In this document: positions 16,364-24,727 of the stretch, in pieces
Layout of the letters: every line of letters starts with the position of its first letter
Numbering within the stretch: position 1 is the first letter of the stretch
DNA from: Streptomyces sp. NRRL WC-3742
Lineage (GTDB): Bacteria > Actinomycetota > Actinomycetes > Streptomycetales > Streptomycetaceae
DNA length: 64,000 bases
Reading direction: 5' to 3'
Assembly: GCF_000720635.1 (NCBI RefSeq)
Contig: NZ_JOCF01000033.1
Span: 1-64,000 of the forward strand
The notes under the pieces: generated by a model
Databases searched by the model: none
The model's input: the letters and a program-made list of their open reading frames with translations, nothing else
What the model was told of the DNA's origin: nothing
Program-made: the position numbers and the translations under genes

Positions 16364-16508
16364 CGAACAGATGACGAAAACTGCCAGCTGACATCTGTTC
16401 GCTGAAACTCGTCACCTGTCACCTGTCACCTGCCATCTGTCACCTGCCATCTGTCACCTGCCATCGGTCGGCCGCCAGCCGCCAGCCGCCAGCCGCCAGC
16501 CGTCACCC
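16364..16508. repeat. Heptanucleotide array 1, running into the MFS stop codon
   Basis: From 16364 the sequence reads in 7-bp steps (CGAACAG, ATGACGA, then CATCTGT, TCGCTGA, repeated CACCTGT, CATCTGT and CAGCCGC units), about 20 units. The left part resembles NNRACRG and the right part its complement, so CGAACAGATG pairs with CATCTGTTCG. The last unit contains the stop codon of the MFS gene (complement at 16503-16505). Confidence 0.8.
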
Positions 16509-17795
16509 GCGCTCCGGCAGCCGCTCGCTGCTCGCCACCGTCGTGGTGCCGCCGCCCGTGTGCCGCCTCGTCACCAGCGGCAGCAGCGCGGCCGCCGAGG
16601 CCGCGACCGCGACGGTGGTCAGGGCCAGCGGCAGCCCGATCGCGTCCGCGAGGAAACCGATCACCACCGGCCCGATCAGCATCCCGCCGTACCCGAGCGT
16701 CGAGGCGAGCGCGACGCCCTGCGGGCCGCCCGCCACCCCGGCCTGGGCGATGGCGAGCGGGAAGAGGTTCGCAAGCCCGAGGCCCACCAGCACGAACCCG
16801 CCGATCGCCGCCGTCACCGCCGGTGCCAGGGCGGCGATCAGCATCCCCGCGCCCGCGAGCGCCCCGCCGAGCAGCATCACCCGGTTCTGGCCGAGCCGGA
16901 TGGACAGCCAGGTGCCGCAGAACCGCCCGGTGGTCATCGCGAAGGCGTACGCGGCGTACCCGACCGCCGCCGTCCCGGCGCCCGCGTGCACGTCGTCGGT
17001 GAGGTGCAGGGTGGTCCAGTCCGCGACCGCGCCCTCGCCGTACGCGGTGCACAGCGCCGTGAGCCCGAACAGCAGCACCAGCAGCCGAAGGTGCCCGGCC
17101 TTCGGGCGCGGGCCCGCTCCCGTACGTCCGCCCGACCGCTCCGGGGCGATCATCGGGGCCGCCGGGCTGCGCAGCAGGACGACGCCCGCGCCCGCCGTCA
17201 CCGCCAGCCCGAGCAGTCCGCTGCTCGCCAGTGCCCAGGCGGCGCTGAGCCGCCCCGCGAGCAGTCCGCCGAGCCCCGCGCCGAGGAGCCCGCCGAGGCT
17301 GTACCCGGCGTGGAAGCTCGGCATGACGGGCCGGCGCAGCTGCGCGACCAGGTCGACGGCGGCGCTGTTCATCGCGACGTTGGCGCCGCCGTACCCGGCG
17401 CCGAAGAGCAGGAGCACCGCGCCGAGCGCGGTGACGGAGTGGGTGTGCGCGGGCAGCGGCACCGCGAGGCTGAGGAGGGTGAGCGAGCCGACCGTGACCG
17501 GGCGCGAGCCGTACCGTAGGCAGAGCCGTCCGACGAGGGGCATGGTCAGGACGGCGCCGATGGACAGGCAGAGCAGGGCGAGCCCGAGCGCGCTGTGCGA
17601 GGCGTTGACCTGGCTGCGGACGTCGGGGATGCGGACGACCCAGGCGGCGAAGAGGAACCCGTCGACGGCGAAGATGACGGTGAGCGCGAGACGTGCGGCG
17701 CTCCAGGGGCTGTCGGTGGCGGGGGTCGGGCTGAGAGACTGGGGTGAGGGTTTACCGGGTCGGGCGAACGATTGAATTTTGTTTCGAAGCGGCAC
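16503..17795 (-). CDS. MFS transporter, YbjJ-like
   Basis: A major facilitator with twelve predicted helices in about 430 residues, first helix at LALTVIFAVDGFLFAAWVVR. Loop motifs GRLCLRYGSRPV after helix 2 and a matching GTWLSIRLGQNR in the second half support two six-helix halves; FGAGYGGANVAMNSAAVDL and PSFHAGYSLGGLLG fit the YbjJ-type subgroup. The cargo is unknown; a small metabolite or drug is likely. The start is uncertain: GTG 17795 is used, but the frame stays open to 17831 into the divergent ROK gene. Divergence from a ROK regulator suggests sugar-responsive control. Confidence 0.8.
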   Translation of the reverse strand: MPLRNKIQSFARPGKPSPQSLSPTPATDSPWSAARLALTVIFAVDGFLFAAWVVRIPDVRSQVNASHSALGLALLCLSIGAVLTMPLVGRLCLRYGSRPVTVGSLTLLSLAVPLPAHTHSVTALGAVLLLFGAGYGGANVAMNSAAVDLVAQLRRPVMPSFHAGYSLGGLLGAGLGGLLAGRLSAAWALASSGLLGLAVTAGAGVVLLRSPAAPMIAPERSGGRTGAGPRPKAGHLRLLVLLFGLTALCTAYGEGAVADWTTLHLTDDVHAGAGTAAVGYAAYAFAMTTGRFCGTWLSIRLGQNRVMLLGGALAGAGMLIAALAPAVTAAIGGFVLVGLGLANLFPLAIAQAGVAGGPQGVALASTLGYGGMLIGPVVIGFLADAIGLPLALTTVAVAASAAALLPLVTRRHTGGGTTTVASSERLPERG

Positions 17796-17812
17796 AAAGT
17801 CACAATAGGGTC

Positions 17813-19087
17813 GTGCAGCTCTCACCTTCAAGCCCTCGGCCCAGCGCCGCGACCGGACCCGACGCCCAGCGCGACGCCCACCGCCGCGCGGCCCCCGACC
17901 GCGGGCGGACGCTGCTCGGCCCCGCGCTCTCGCTCATCCACACCGGCCAGGCGCCGACCCGCTCGGCGCTCACCCGCGCGCTGGACGTCACCCGGGCCAC
18001 CGCCGGCGCCGTCACCGCCGAACTCGAGGCGCTCGGGCTGATCACCGTCGACTCCCGCCCGGCCGGAGGAGGGCGCGGACGCCCCTCGCACCGGCTGGCG
18101 ATCGACCCCGAGGGCCCGGTCATCGTCGCCGGACAGATCCACGCCGACGGACTGAGCGCCACCCTCGCGGGCCTCGGCGGACTGCTCGACCCGCCCGTCC
18201 ACCTGCCGCTGCCCGCCGCCACCGACCCGGTGCGGATGCTGCGCGCCGTCGCCCAGGCGGGCGCCGAACTCGCCCGCGCCTCCAGCCGCCGCTGCCTGGG
18301 CGCGGCCCTCGCGCTGGCCAACCCGGTCACCGAACCGGACGGCACCGCGCTCGCCGCCCTGCACTTCGCCTGGCCCAGCGGCACGCCGGTCGCCGACCTG
18401 TACGACGTGGAGGTCGGCCGCGCCGACCACGGCCCGAACGCGCTGAACCCGCTGCCCACGGCCCTGGCCAACGACGCCAACCTGGCCGCCCTCGCCGAGT
18501 ACCGCCACGGCGCCGGGCGCGGCGCGCGGCACCTGCTCCTCGTCACCTCCGGCCACCGCGGCGTCGGTGGCGCGCTGGTGATCGACGGGCGGCTCCACAC
18601 CGGCAGCGCCGGGCTGGCCCTGGAGGTCGGCCACCTCACCGTCGACCCGCAGGGCCGCCCCTGCATGTGCGGCAACCGCGGCTGCCTCAACTCCGAGACC
18701 GACCCGGACGCCCTGTTCGCCGCCGCCGGCCTCACCCCCGAACCGGGCCGCCCGCTGCTCGACCAGGCCCGCGAACTCTGCCGGGCCGCCGCCACCGACG
18801 AGCGGGCGCGCGCGGCGGTCGAGCACGTCATCGACCGCCTCGGGCTCGGCCTGGCCGGCGTCGCCAACATCCTCAACCCCGACCGTGTGGTCCTCAGCGG
18901 CCTCCACCTCGACCTGCTCGAGGCCGCCCCCGAGCGGCTGCGCGCGGTCGTCGCCGAGCGCTGCCTGTGGGGGCGCAGCGGCCGGGTGCCGATCGTCGGC
19001 GCGGAACTGGCCCACAGCGCGCTGGCCGGCGCGGCCGAGCTGGGCTGGCGGCCGTACCTCGCGGACCCGCAGTCGGTTCAGGCGTAG
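17813..19087 (+). CDS. ROK family transcriptional regulator
   Basis: A 424-residue protein with an N-terminal winged helix (about 35-90: LIHTGQAPTRSALTRALDVTRATAGAVTAELEALGLI) followed by a ROK sugar-kinase-like domain. The zinc motif CMCGNRGCLN is intact near residue 285. The kinase residues include ALANDANLAALAEY, where Asp is typically catalytic, and a GHRGVGGALV phosphate loop, but the usual DIGGT loop is degenerate, which favours a repressor over a kinase. GTG at 17813 is preferred. It lies 17 bp from the divergent MFS start, so it probably controls that transporter and itself. Confidence 0.88.
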   Translation: MQLSPSSPRPSAATGPDAQRDAHRRAAPDRGRTLLGPALSLIHTGQAPTRSALTRALDVTRATAGAVTAELEALGLITVDSRPAGGGRGRPSHRLAIDPEGPVIVAGQIHADGLSATLAGLGGLLDPPVHLPLPAATDPVRMLRAVAQAGAELARASSRRCLGAALALANPVTEPDGTALAALHFAWPSGTPVADLYDVEVGRADHGPNALNPLPTALANDANLAALAEYRHGAGRGARHLLLVTSGHRGVGGALVIDGRLHTGSAGLALEVGHLTVDPQGRPCMCGNRGCLNSETDPDALFAAAGLTPEPGRPLLDQARELCRAAATDERARAAVEHVIDRLGLGLAGVANILNPDRVVLSGLHLDLLEAAPERLRAVVAERCLWGRSGRVPIVGAELAHSALAGAAELGWRPYLADPQSVQA

Positions 19088-19111
19088 AACCCGGGTGCAG
19101 GTCCGGGGAGG

Positions 19112-19152
19112 CGATAAGCGGAAGCTGGACCGACGAAAACGGTCACTTATCG
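19112..19152. other. Inverted repeat between ROK gene and Cds1-like gene
   Basis: Arms CGATAAG (19112-19118) and CTTATCG (19146-19152) enclose a smaller GACCG/CGGTC stem-loop. It follows the ROK stop by 24 bp and precedes the Cds1-like start by 55 bp, with a -10-like TACACT just after it. It could be a terminator, an operator, or both. Confidence 0.5.
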
Positions 19153-19207
19153 TGACTCTCGTACACTCGTAGTGAGCAATGGGGGGAGTCGACGAGGGAG
19201 AGTGACC

Positions 19208-20359
19208 ATGAGCACGCAGCCGGGTGGCCAGCACGGTACGGACGGCGGGGCGGTCGGCCTGGAGCCGACCGTCGACGTCGACCGCACCGACCCGCAGTAC
19301 CGGGCCTGGCTCAAGGAGGCCGTGCGCAAGGTCCAGGCCGACGCCAACCGCTCCGCCGACACCCACCTGCTGCGCTTCCCGCTGCCGCCGGAGTGGGGCA
19401 TCGACCTCTACCTCAAGGACGAGTCCACCCACCCGACCGGGTCGCTCAAGCACCGCCTCGCCCGCTCGCTGTTCCTCTACGGGCTCTGCAACGGCTGGAT
19501 CCGGCCGGGCAAGCCGGTGATCGAGGCGTCCAGCGGCTCGACGGCCGTCTCCGAGGCGTACTTCGCGCAGCTCATCGGGGTGCCGTTCATCGCCGTCATG
19601 GCCAAGAGCACCAGCCAGGCCAAGATCGACCTGATCGAGTTCCACGGCGGCGAATGCCACCTGGTCGAGCGCTCCGGCGAGGTGTACGAGGCGTCCGCCA
19701 AGCTCGCCGAGGAGACCGGCGGGCACTACATGGACCAGTTCACCTACGCCGAGCGGGCCACCGACTGGCGCGGAAACAACAACATCGCCGAGTCGGTCTT
19801 CGCCCAGCTGCGCCTGGAGCCGCACCCCGAACCGGCCTGGATCGTGGCCACGGCGGGCACGGGCGGCACCTCGGCGACCATCGCCCGATACGTGCACTAC
19901 ATGCAGTACGACACCCGGATCTGCGTCGCGGACCCGGAGAACTCCTGCTTCTTCGACGGCTGGGTGCGCCACGACCCGGAGTCGGTCTGCGAGAGCGGCT
20001 CGAGGATCGAGGGCATCGGCCGGCCCCGGATGGAGCCCAGCTTCGTGCCGGGCGCCGTCGACCGGATGATGAAGGTGCCCGACGCCGCCTCGATCGCGGC
20101 GGTCCGGGTGCTGGAGCAGGTGCTCGGCAAGAAGGCGGGCGCCTCGACGGGCACGGGCCTGTGGGGCGCGCTGCGCATCGTCGCCGAGATGCGGACGCAG
20201 GGGCGCAGGGGCAGCGTGGTCACCCTGATCTGCGACCCGGGGGACCGCTACCTCGACAAGTACTACTCGGACGACTGGCTGGCCGGCGAGCGGATCGACA
20301 TCGCGCCGTACCGGGCGGCCCTGGAGTCCTTCCTGGCAGGCGGCGCCTGGACGGGCTGA
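19208..20359 (+). CDS. PLP-dependent cysteine synthase-fold enzyme, Cds1-like cysteine desulfhydrase
   Basis: A 383-residue fold-type II PLP enzyme. The Schiff-base lysine is Lys81 in [12 protein letters not shown], the substrate-carboxylate loop is [12 protein letters not shown], and the phosphate-binding glycine loop is [12 protein letters not shown]. The long N-terminus, [24 protein letters not shown] and the C-terminal tail match actinobacterial Cds1, which converts L-cysteine to pyruvate, ammonia and sulfide. GAGGGAG precedes the ATG at 19208. Assignment to desulfhydrase rather than synthase is from overall resemblance. A heptanucleotide array begins inside its stop codon. Confidence 0.82.
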   Translation: MSTQPGGQHGTDGGAVGLEPTVDVDRTDPQYRAWLKEAVRKVQADANRSADTHLLRFPLPPEWGIDLYLKDESTHPTGSLKHRLARSLFLYGLCNGWIRPGKPVIEASSGSTAVSEAYFAQLIGVPFIAVMAKSTSQAKIDLIEFHGGECHLVERSGEVYEASAKLAEETGGHYMDQFTYAERATDWRGNNNIAESVFAQLRLEPHPEPAWIVATAGTGGTSATIARYVHYMQYDTRICVADPENSCFFDGWVRHDPESVCESGSRIEGIGRPRMEPSFVPGAVDRMMKVPDAASIAAVRVLEQVLGKKAGASTGTGLWGALRIVAEMRTQGRRGSVVTLICDPGDRYLDKYYSDDWLAGERIDIAPYRAALESFLAGGAWTG

Positions 20360-20516
20360 CGGCGAACAGCGGACGGCGGCTGGCGGACGGCTGACAGCGA
20401 ACAGCTGACGGCGGACAGAAAACAGATGACGGATGACAGCTGACGGATGTTGAAATCCGTCAGCTGTCATCCGTTCGCTGTCGGCTGTCGGCTGTCGATT
20501 GTCAGCTGTCCGCCGT
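20356..20516. repeat. Heptanucleotide array 2: 23 units from stop codon to stop codon
   Basis: Twenty-three 7-bp units run in register from 20356, containing the TGA of the Cds1-like gene, to 20516, the first base of the convergent DUF6191 stop triplet. Left units follow NNRACRG (CTGACGG, CGAACAG, ATGACAG); right units follow the complement (CAGCTGT, CGGCTGT, CATCCGT). The junction forms a perfect 14-bp stem with loop GTTGAA. It is a likely bidirectional terminator. Confidence 0.88.
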
Positions 20517-20821
20517 CACCCGCCCGCCGGCCGCCGGATCACGACCCGCCCCGCGTCGAGGTCGACGCCCGTGCGCTTCGGCGCCCCGTCGTGCTCGTCG
20601 TCGCGCAGCACCAGCTCGATCCGGCGCTGCTCCAACTGCACGCGCTTGCCGGGGTAGAGCAGCGCGTGCATCTCCTCCGTCGCCATCGCGCCCGCCCCGC
20701 GCGGGGCGCCCGCCGCACCGCGGCCGCGCAGGCGGCGCGCCACGCCGGCGAGGAAGAACAGCACCACCAGCCCGGCCGGCAGCAGCAGTCCGCCCGCGGC
20801 TCCCGTCAACAGCATGCCCAT
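20516..20821 (-). CDS. DUF6191-like small membrane protein
   Basis: A 101-residue protein with a single N-terminal membrane helix (GAAGGLLLPAGLVVLFFLAGVARRL) and a basic cytoplasmic tail containing ATEEMHALLYPGKRVQLEQRRIELVLRDDEHDGAPKR, a segment seen in DUF6191 proteins of streptomycetes. Function is unknown. It starts 54 bp downstream of the beta-helix/AAA+ gene on the same strand and is probably co-transcribed with it. A start two codons downstream is possible. Confidence 0.72.
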   Translation of the reverse strand: MGMLLTGAAGGLLLPAGLVVLFFLAGVARRLRGRGAAGAPRGAGAMATEEMHALLYPGKRVQLEQRRIELVLRDDEHDGAPKRTGVDLDAGRVVIRRPAGG

Positions 20822-20874
20822 GTCCGGCCCAACGCTCCTGCGGTGGCCGCGAGTTCCCGGGCCGCGCCCCGCCG

Positions 20875-23280
20875 TCAGCGCAGCGGTACGACCGGCAGGT
20901 CCTGCGGGACGAGCAGCTGCAGCTCCTCCGTCGACGGGTCGGCCAGGTGGGCGACGCGGACGGCGTGGCGCTCGACCATGGTCTCGAACACCTGCCGCGC
21001 CGTGCGCCCGTTGCCGAAGTTGGGGCCGCGCTCCAGGCCGCCGAAGTGGTCGAGCAGGGCCAGCGCGGCGGCTTCCGTGAGTGCGTACTCGTGTTCCGCG
21101 CACTGGGCCCTGGCGATCTCCAGCAGTTCGTCGGCCGTGTAGTCCGGGAAGCTGATGGTGCGGGAGAAGCGCGAGGAGACACCGGGGTTGGCGGAGAGGA
21201 AGCGTTCCATCTCGGCGGTGTAGCCGGCGACGATGACGACCACCTCGTCGCGGTGGTCCTCCATCAGCTTGACCAGGGTGTCGATCGCCTCCCGCCCGAA
21301 GTCCCGGGCGCCGTCCTCGGGGGCGAGGGCGTACGCCTCGTCGATGAAGAGCACCCCGCCGCGGGCCCGGTCGAAGGCGGCGGCGGTGCGGATCGCGGTG
21401 GAGCCGATGTGCTCGCCGACGAGGTCGACGCGGGCGACCTCGACCAGGTGCCCGCGCTGGAGGACCCCGAGGGAGGCGAGGATCTCCCCGTACAGCCGGG
21501 CGACGGTGGTCTTGCCCGTGCCGGGGGCGCCGGTGAAGACCAGGTGGCGGCGCAGCGAGGGCGCCTTGAGCCCGGCCTGGCGGCGCCTGCGCCCCACCGA
21601 GATCAGGTCGATCAGGGTGCGCACCTCCTGCTTGACGGTGGCGAGCCCGACGAGCGTGTCCAGTTCGGCGAGCGCCTCGTCGGCCGGGCGGCAGTCGGGG
21701 ATCGGCGCGATCGCCGCCGTTGCGAGGGCGGGCGCCGAGAGGGCCAAGGGCGCCGCAGTGGCGGTGAGTTGGGCGGTCCGGGGCGCCGGGAGGTCGCCGC
21801 CGGAGGGCAGGACGTCGTCGGAGGTGCAGCCCTCCGCGACCGGCCCGGGCTCGGAGAACTCGAACCCGGCCCGCTCGTTCTGCTCGGCCCGGCACCGGGT
21901 GAGCTGGGTGCGGCAGCCGTCGATGATGTGGAACCCGAAGCCCTTGCCGTGCGAGACCCGGCACTCCTCGAAGGTGCCCCGCCCCTGCGCCGAGACGTAC
22001 ACCCCGGCGTCGGTGCTGGCCCGGACGGTGCAGTCGCGCAGCACCGGGTCGGCGCCCTTGGTGACGATCACCCCGGTGGCCACGTCGGAGATCTCGCAGC
22101 CGGTGAGCAGCCCGCCGCTGCCGTGGTCGCGGAACCAGAGCCCGGTGCCCGCCTCCTGGACCCGGCAGCCGCTGAGGTTGACGTTCGCGCCGCCGCTGAC
22201 GGAGACGGCCGAGCTGCGAATGCGGCTGAAGGAGCAGCCCTCGGCGGTGGCGGCGGAGTCCCGGTCGAGGACGAAGAGGGCGTCGGGAAGGTCGTGCAGC
22301 GAGCAGTCGGTGAGGGTCAGCCGCGCGCCGTCGCTGACCCACAGCGCCGGGTACTCGCCGGTGGAGCCGTGGATCTTGCAGGACTCGGCGACGGCCTCGG
22401 TGCCCTGGTCCCAGACGGACAGCGCGCCGCGCCCGAAGTCGCGCACGGTGGTGTTGGCGAGGGTGAGCCGGGAGCGCCCGCGCAGGTCGGCGGCGTTCTC
22501 GGGCACGTCGTGGATGCGGCAGCCGGTGAGGGAGAGCACGGCCTCGCCGTCCAGGGTGAGCCCGTTGCCGGTGACGCGGTGGATCTCGCAGTCGATGAGC
22601 CGCCCGCCGGCCTGGGCGTCGGCCTGCACGCCGCTGCCGCGGATCTCGTAGATCTCGCAGCCGGTCAGTTCGGCGGCGCTGCCCGGGTCGGAGAGCAGGA
22701 CCCCGGCGCCGGAGGCGTGGTGGAGGCGGCAGCGGTCGAGGACGGCGGTGGCGCCGCCGAGGACGGCGAGCCCGGCCTGCCCGGCGGCGGCCACCTCGCA
22801 GTCCTCGAAGGCGGCGGCGGTGCCCTCGCCGCGCAGCCGCAGGCCCAGGCCCGCGGGGTTTGCGACGACGCAGCCGCGCAGGGTCGGCCGGGCGCCGTCG
22901 GTGATCTCGACGCCGGTGGCGGAGCGGGTCTCGATCCGGCAGCCGCCGAGGGAGGGTGTGGCGTCGGGCCCGGTGACGAGGACGGCGGGCGCGGAGCTGT
23001 CGCCGGCCTCGATCACCAGGTCGCGGACGGTGGCGGCGGCGGTGACGGTGAGCGCGACCCCGGCGGCCGGCTCGATCCGTACGGTGCCCGGGCCCTGCGC
23101 GGGGACGATCGTCACCGGCTTGTCCAGCACCACGTTCTCCCGGAACGTGCCCGGCCGGACGGTCACGGTGTCGCCCGCCTCGGCGGCCGCCAGCGCCTCC
23201 GCGAGGGTGTCGTACTCGCCCGCGCGGCGACGCCAGCGGGATGCGCTGTCCTGGGTGACCCTGACCCTGTGCTCAGCCAT
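20875..23280 (-). CDS. Right-handed beta-helix / CbxX-type AAA+ ATPase fusion
   Basis: An 801-residue two-part protein. Residues about 20-510 are a right-handed parallel beta-helix built of repeated turns such as LTGCEIYEIRGSGVQADAQ and LTDCSLHDLPDALFVLD, similar to pectate-lyase-type carbohydrate-binding helices. After a hydrophobic Ala/Pro linker, residues about 540-801 form an AAA+ domain of the CbxX/CfqX/EccA type: Walker A GAPGTGKTT near 580, Walker B GVLFIDEAYAL, sensor VIVAGYTAEM, arginine-finger region SRFSRTISFPDY. No signal peptide is seen, so it acts inside the cell. CbxX relatives remodel protein complexes (Rubisco activation, type VII secretion); the beta-helix may be the substrate reader. 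Role unknown. Confidence 0.85.
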   Translation of the reverse strand: MAEHRVRVTQDSASRWRRRAGEYDTLAEALAAAEAGDTVTVRPGTFRENVVLDKPVTIVPAQGPGTVRIEPAAGVALTVTAAATVRDLVIEAGDSSAPAVLVTGPDATPSLGGCRIETRSATGVEITDGARPTLRGCVVANPAGLGLRLRGEGTAAAFEDCEVAAAGQAGLAVLGGATAVLDRCRLHHASGAGVLLSDPGSAAELTGCEIYEIRGSGVQADAQAGGRLIDCEIHRVTGNGLTLDGEAVLSLTGCRIHDVPENAADLRGRSRLTLANTTVRDFGRGALSVWDQGTEAVAESCKIHGSTGEYPALWVSDGARLTLTDCSLHDLPDALFVLDRDSAATAEGCSFSRIRSSAVSVSGGANVNLSGCRVQEAGTGLWFRDHGSGGLLTGCEISDVATGVIVTKGADPVLRDCTVRASTDAGVYVSAQGRGTFEECRVSHGKGFGFHIIDGCRTQLTRCRAEQNERAGFEFSEPGPVAEGCTSDDVLPSGGDLPAPRTAQLTATAAPLALSAPALATAAIAPIPDCRPADEALAELDTLVGLATVKQEVRTLIDLISVGRRRRQAGLKAPSLRRHLVFTGAPGTGKTTVARLYGEILASLGVLQRGHLVEVARVDLVGEHIGSTAIRTAAAFDRARGGVLFIDEAYALAPEDGARDFGREAIDTLVKLMEDHRDEVVVIVAGYTAEMERFLSANPGVSSRFSRTISFPDYTADELLEIARAQCAEHEYALTEAAALALLDHFGGLERGPNFGNGRTARQVFETMVERHAVRVAHLADPSTEELQLLVPQDLPVVPLR

Positions 23281-23443
23281 GACGGTCTGTCGTCCCCACC
23301 TTCGTCGTGCCGGCGTCCAACGGGCCGTACGCGCGGGGCTGCGCGGGCCGTCCGCCCACCGTAGCGCGCCCGGATGAGTGCTCCGCCCGTGCGCCGACGC
23401 GCGCACACCTCCGGCACACGGCCCGGCCACGGGTTGCGACCCT

Positions 23444-23497
23444 GGACCGACCGGCGAACGGGGGGCCGCGCGCCGACCCCCGTTCGCCGGTCGGTCC
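23444..23497. terminator. 21-bp perfect hairpin between MOSC gene and beta-helix/AAA+ gene
   Basis: Arms 23444-23464 and 23477-23497 are perfectly complementary around a 12-base loop. It lies 67 bp after the MOSC stop on the minus strand and ahead of the beta-helix/AAA+ gene, so it separates two transcription units. It is among the strongest hairpins in the window. Confidence 0.85.
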
Positions 23498-23563
23498 TGT
23501 TTCAACGAGCGCGCACGCCCCGGGTTCCGGACCGGCGGGGGCGCCCGGGGCTCGCGGGAGGGG

Positions 23564-24439
23564 TCAGCGCCCGTCGGCGGGCCAGTGCGCCCCGTCCTCC
23601 AGCACCTCGACGTCGTCGCCCAGGCGCAGGGTGCCGAGCACGTCGCCCTCGACGCCGGCCGGGCGTTCGGGGATCAGGTTCTGCCCGAACGCGGCCTTGC
23701 GCAGCAGCCGGTGGTGCCGGGCGAGGGTGCGCAGCGGCTCCTTGCCGCCGCGCTCGCCGGTCTCCTGGTCGGTGGTGGTGACGACGCAGCGGCCGCAGGG
23801 CTTGACCACCTTGAAGGTCAGCTCGCCGATGCGCACGCGCCGCCAGCCGTCCTCGGCCCACGCCTCGGCGCCGGAGACGACGACGCTGGGGCGGAAGCGG
23901 GTCATCGGCAGCTGCTCGTACTCCTCGGGGTGCTCGGCGGCGATGAGTTCGTTGAGCCGGTCCAGGGAGGCGGTGGTGGTGAGCAGCAGCGGGAAGCCGT
24001 CGGCCATGGAGACGGTGTCGCCGGGCTCGCTGTACTCGGGATCGACGGGCCGGGCGCGCGGGTCGTCGAGGTGCACGAGGCGGTAGTCGCCGAGGTGTTC
24101 GGCGATCCACCGGTGCGCCTCCTTCGCGGCCTCGGTGGCGCGGAAGCGGGTGCCCCAGACCTCGACGTCGGCGACGGGGTCGCCGGCCGCGGGGGTGGGG
24201 GCGGCGATCTCGATCCGGGAGCCGTCGGGGGCGGTGAGGGCGAGGGCTCCGCCGGGCAGCAGGCCGGGGCGGATCTGGCCGAGGGCGGCGTCCTCGCGCT
24301 GGCTGACGAAGCGTCCGGTGGCGTCGGCGAGCATCCAGCGACGGTCTCCGGCCAGGCCCCAGGGCTGGACCTCTGCGGTCTCGGGGCTCAGGCGGTACAT
24401 CGACTTGACGGGGTAGACGTGGAGTCCGGTGAGCTGCAT
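23564..24439 (-). CDS. MOSC domain-containing protein (N-terminal beta-barrel plus MOSC)
   Basis: A 291-residue protein with a MOSC N-terminal beta-barrel domain (LHVYPVKSMYRLSPETAEVQPWGLAGDRRWML) and a C-terminal MOSC domain. The molybdenum-ligand cysteine lies in VVKPCGRCVVTTTDQ, and RFRPSVVVSG, FGQNL and DDVEVL are further family blocks. Relatives such as YcbX and mARC bind molybdenum cofactor and reduce N-hydroxylated compounds such as 6-hydroxylaminopurine. No electron-transfer domain is fused, so a separate ferredoxin-like partner would be needed. The ATG at 24439 is directly before the conserved start. Confidence 0.88.
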   Translation of the reverse strand: MQLTGLHVYPVKSMYRLSPETAEVQPWGLAGDRRWMLADATGRFVSQREDAALGQIRPGLLPGGALALTAPDGSRIEIAAPTPAAGDPVADVEVWGTRFRATEAAKEAHRWIAEHLGDYRLVHLDDPRARPVDPEYSEPGDTVSMADGFPLLLTTTASLDRLNELIAAEHPEEYEQLPMTRFRPSVVVSGAEAWAEDGWRRVRIGELTFKVVKPCGRCVVTTTDQETGERGGKEPLRTLARHHRLLRKAAFGQNLIPERPAGVEGDVLGTLRLGDDVEVLEDGAHWPADGR

Positions 24440-24486
24440 CCCTCCATCCTGCCAGGCCGCCGGTCAGGGGCATCGGGGCGGTTGCC

Positions 24487-24582
24487 GCCTGAACGCACGC
24501 CTGAACACACGCCTGAACACACGCCTGAACGCAGACGTGAACACACGCCTGAACGCACGCTTGAACACGCCCCCGAACGCGC
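24487..24582. repeat. Eight 12-bp tandem repeats (GCCTGAACRCAC)
   Basis: Eight 12-bp units start at 24487 and end exactly at the hairpin that begins at 24583. Five are the consensus or single-base variants and the last two are more degenerate. The block lies between DUF6643 and MOSC genes and is not coding on either strand by codon pattern. It could be a slipped-strand tract or a protein-binding array. Confidence 0.8.
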
Positions 24583-24623
24583 ACGGACCGCCCGGTCGCC
24601 GTGAGGCGCACCGGGCGGTCCGT
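24583..24623. terminator. 14-bp hairpin after the DUF6643 gene
   Basis: Arms 24583-24596 and 24610-24623 pair perfectly, with an additional CGCC/GGCG pairing inside the loop. It lies about 105 bp downstream of the DUF6643 stop on the minus strand. Confidence 0.75.
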
Positions 24624-24727
24624 GGATGACCCGTTTCTCCGTTCGCCCGGCGTACAGGGGGGATCGCCGGGTGGTGCTCAGGTGGTGCGGGTGAGGACCG
24701 CTCGCGGGCGGTCCGGGTGGCCGGGGC

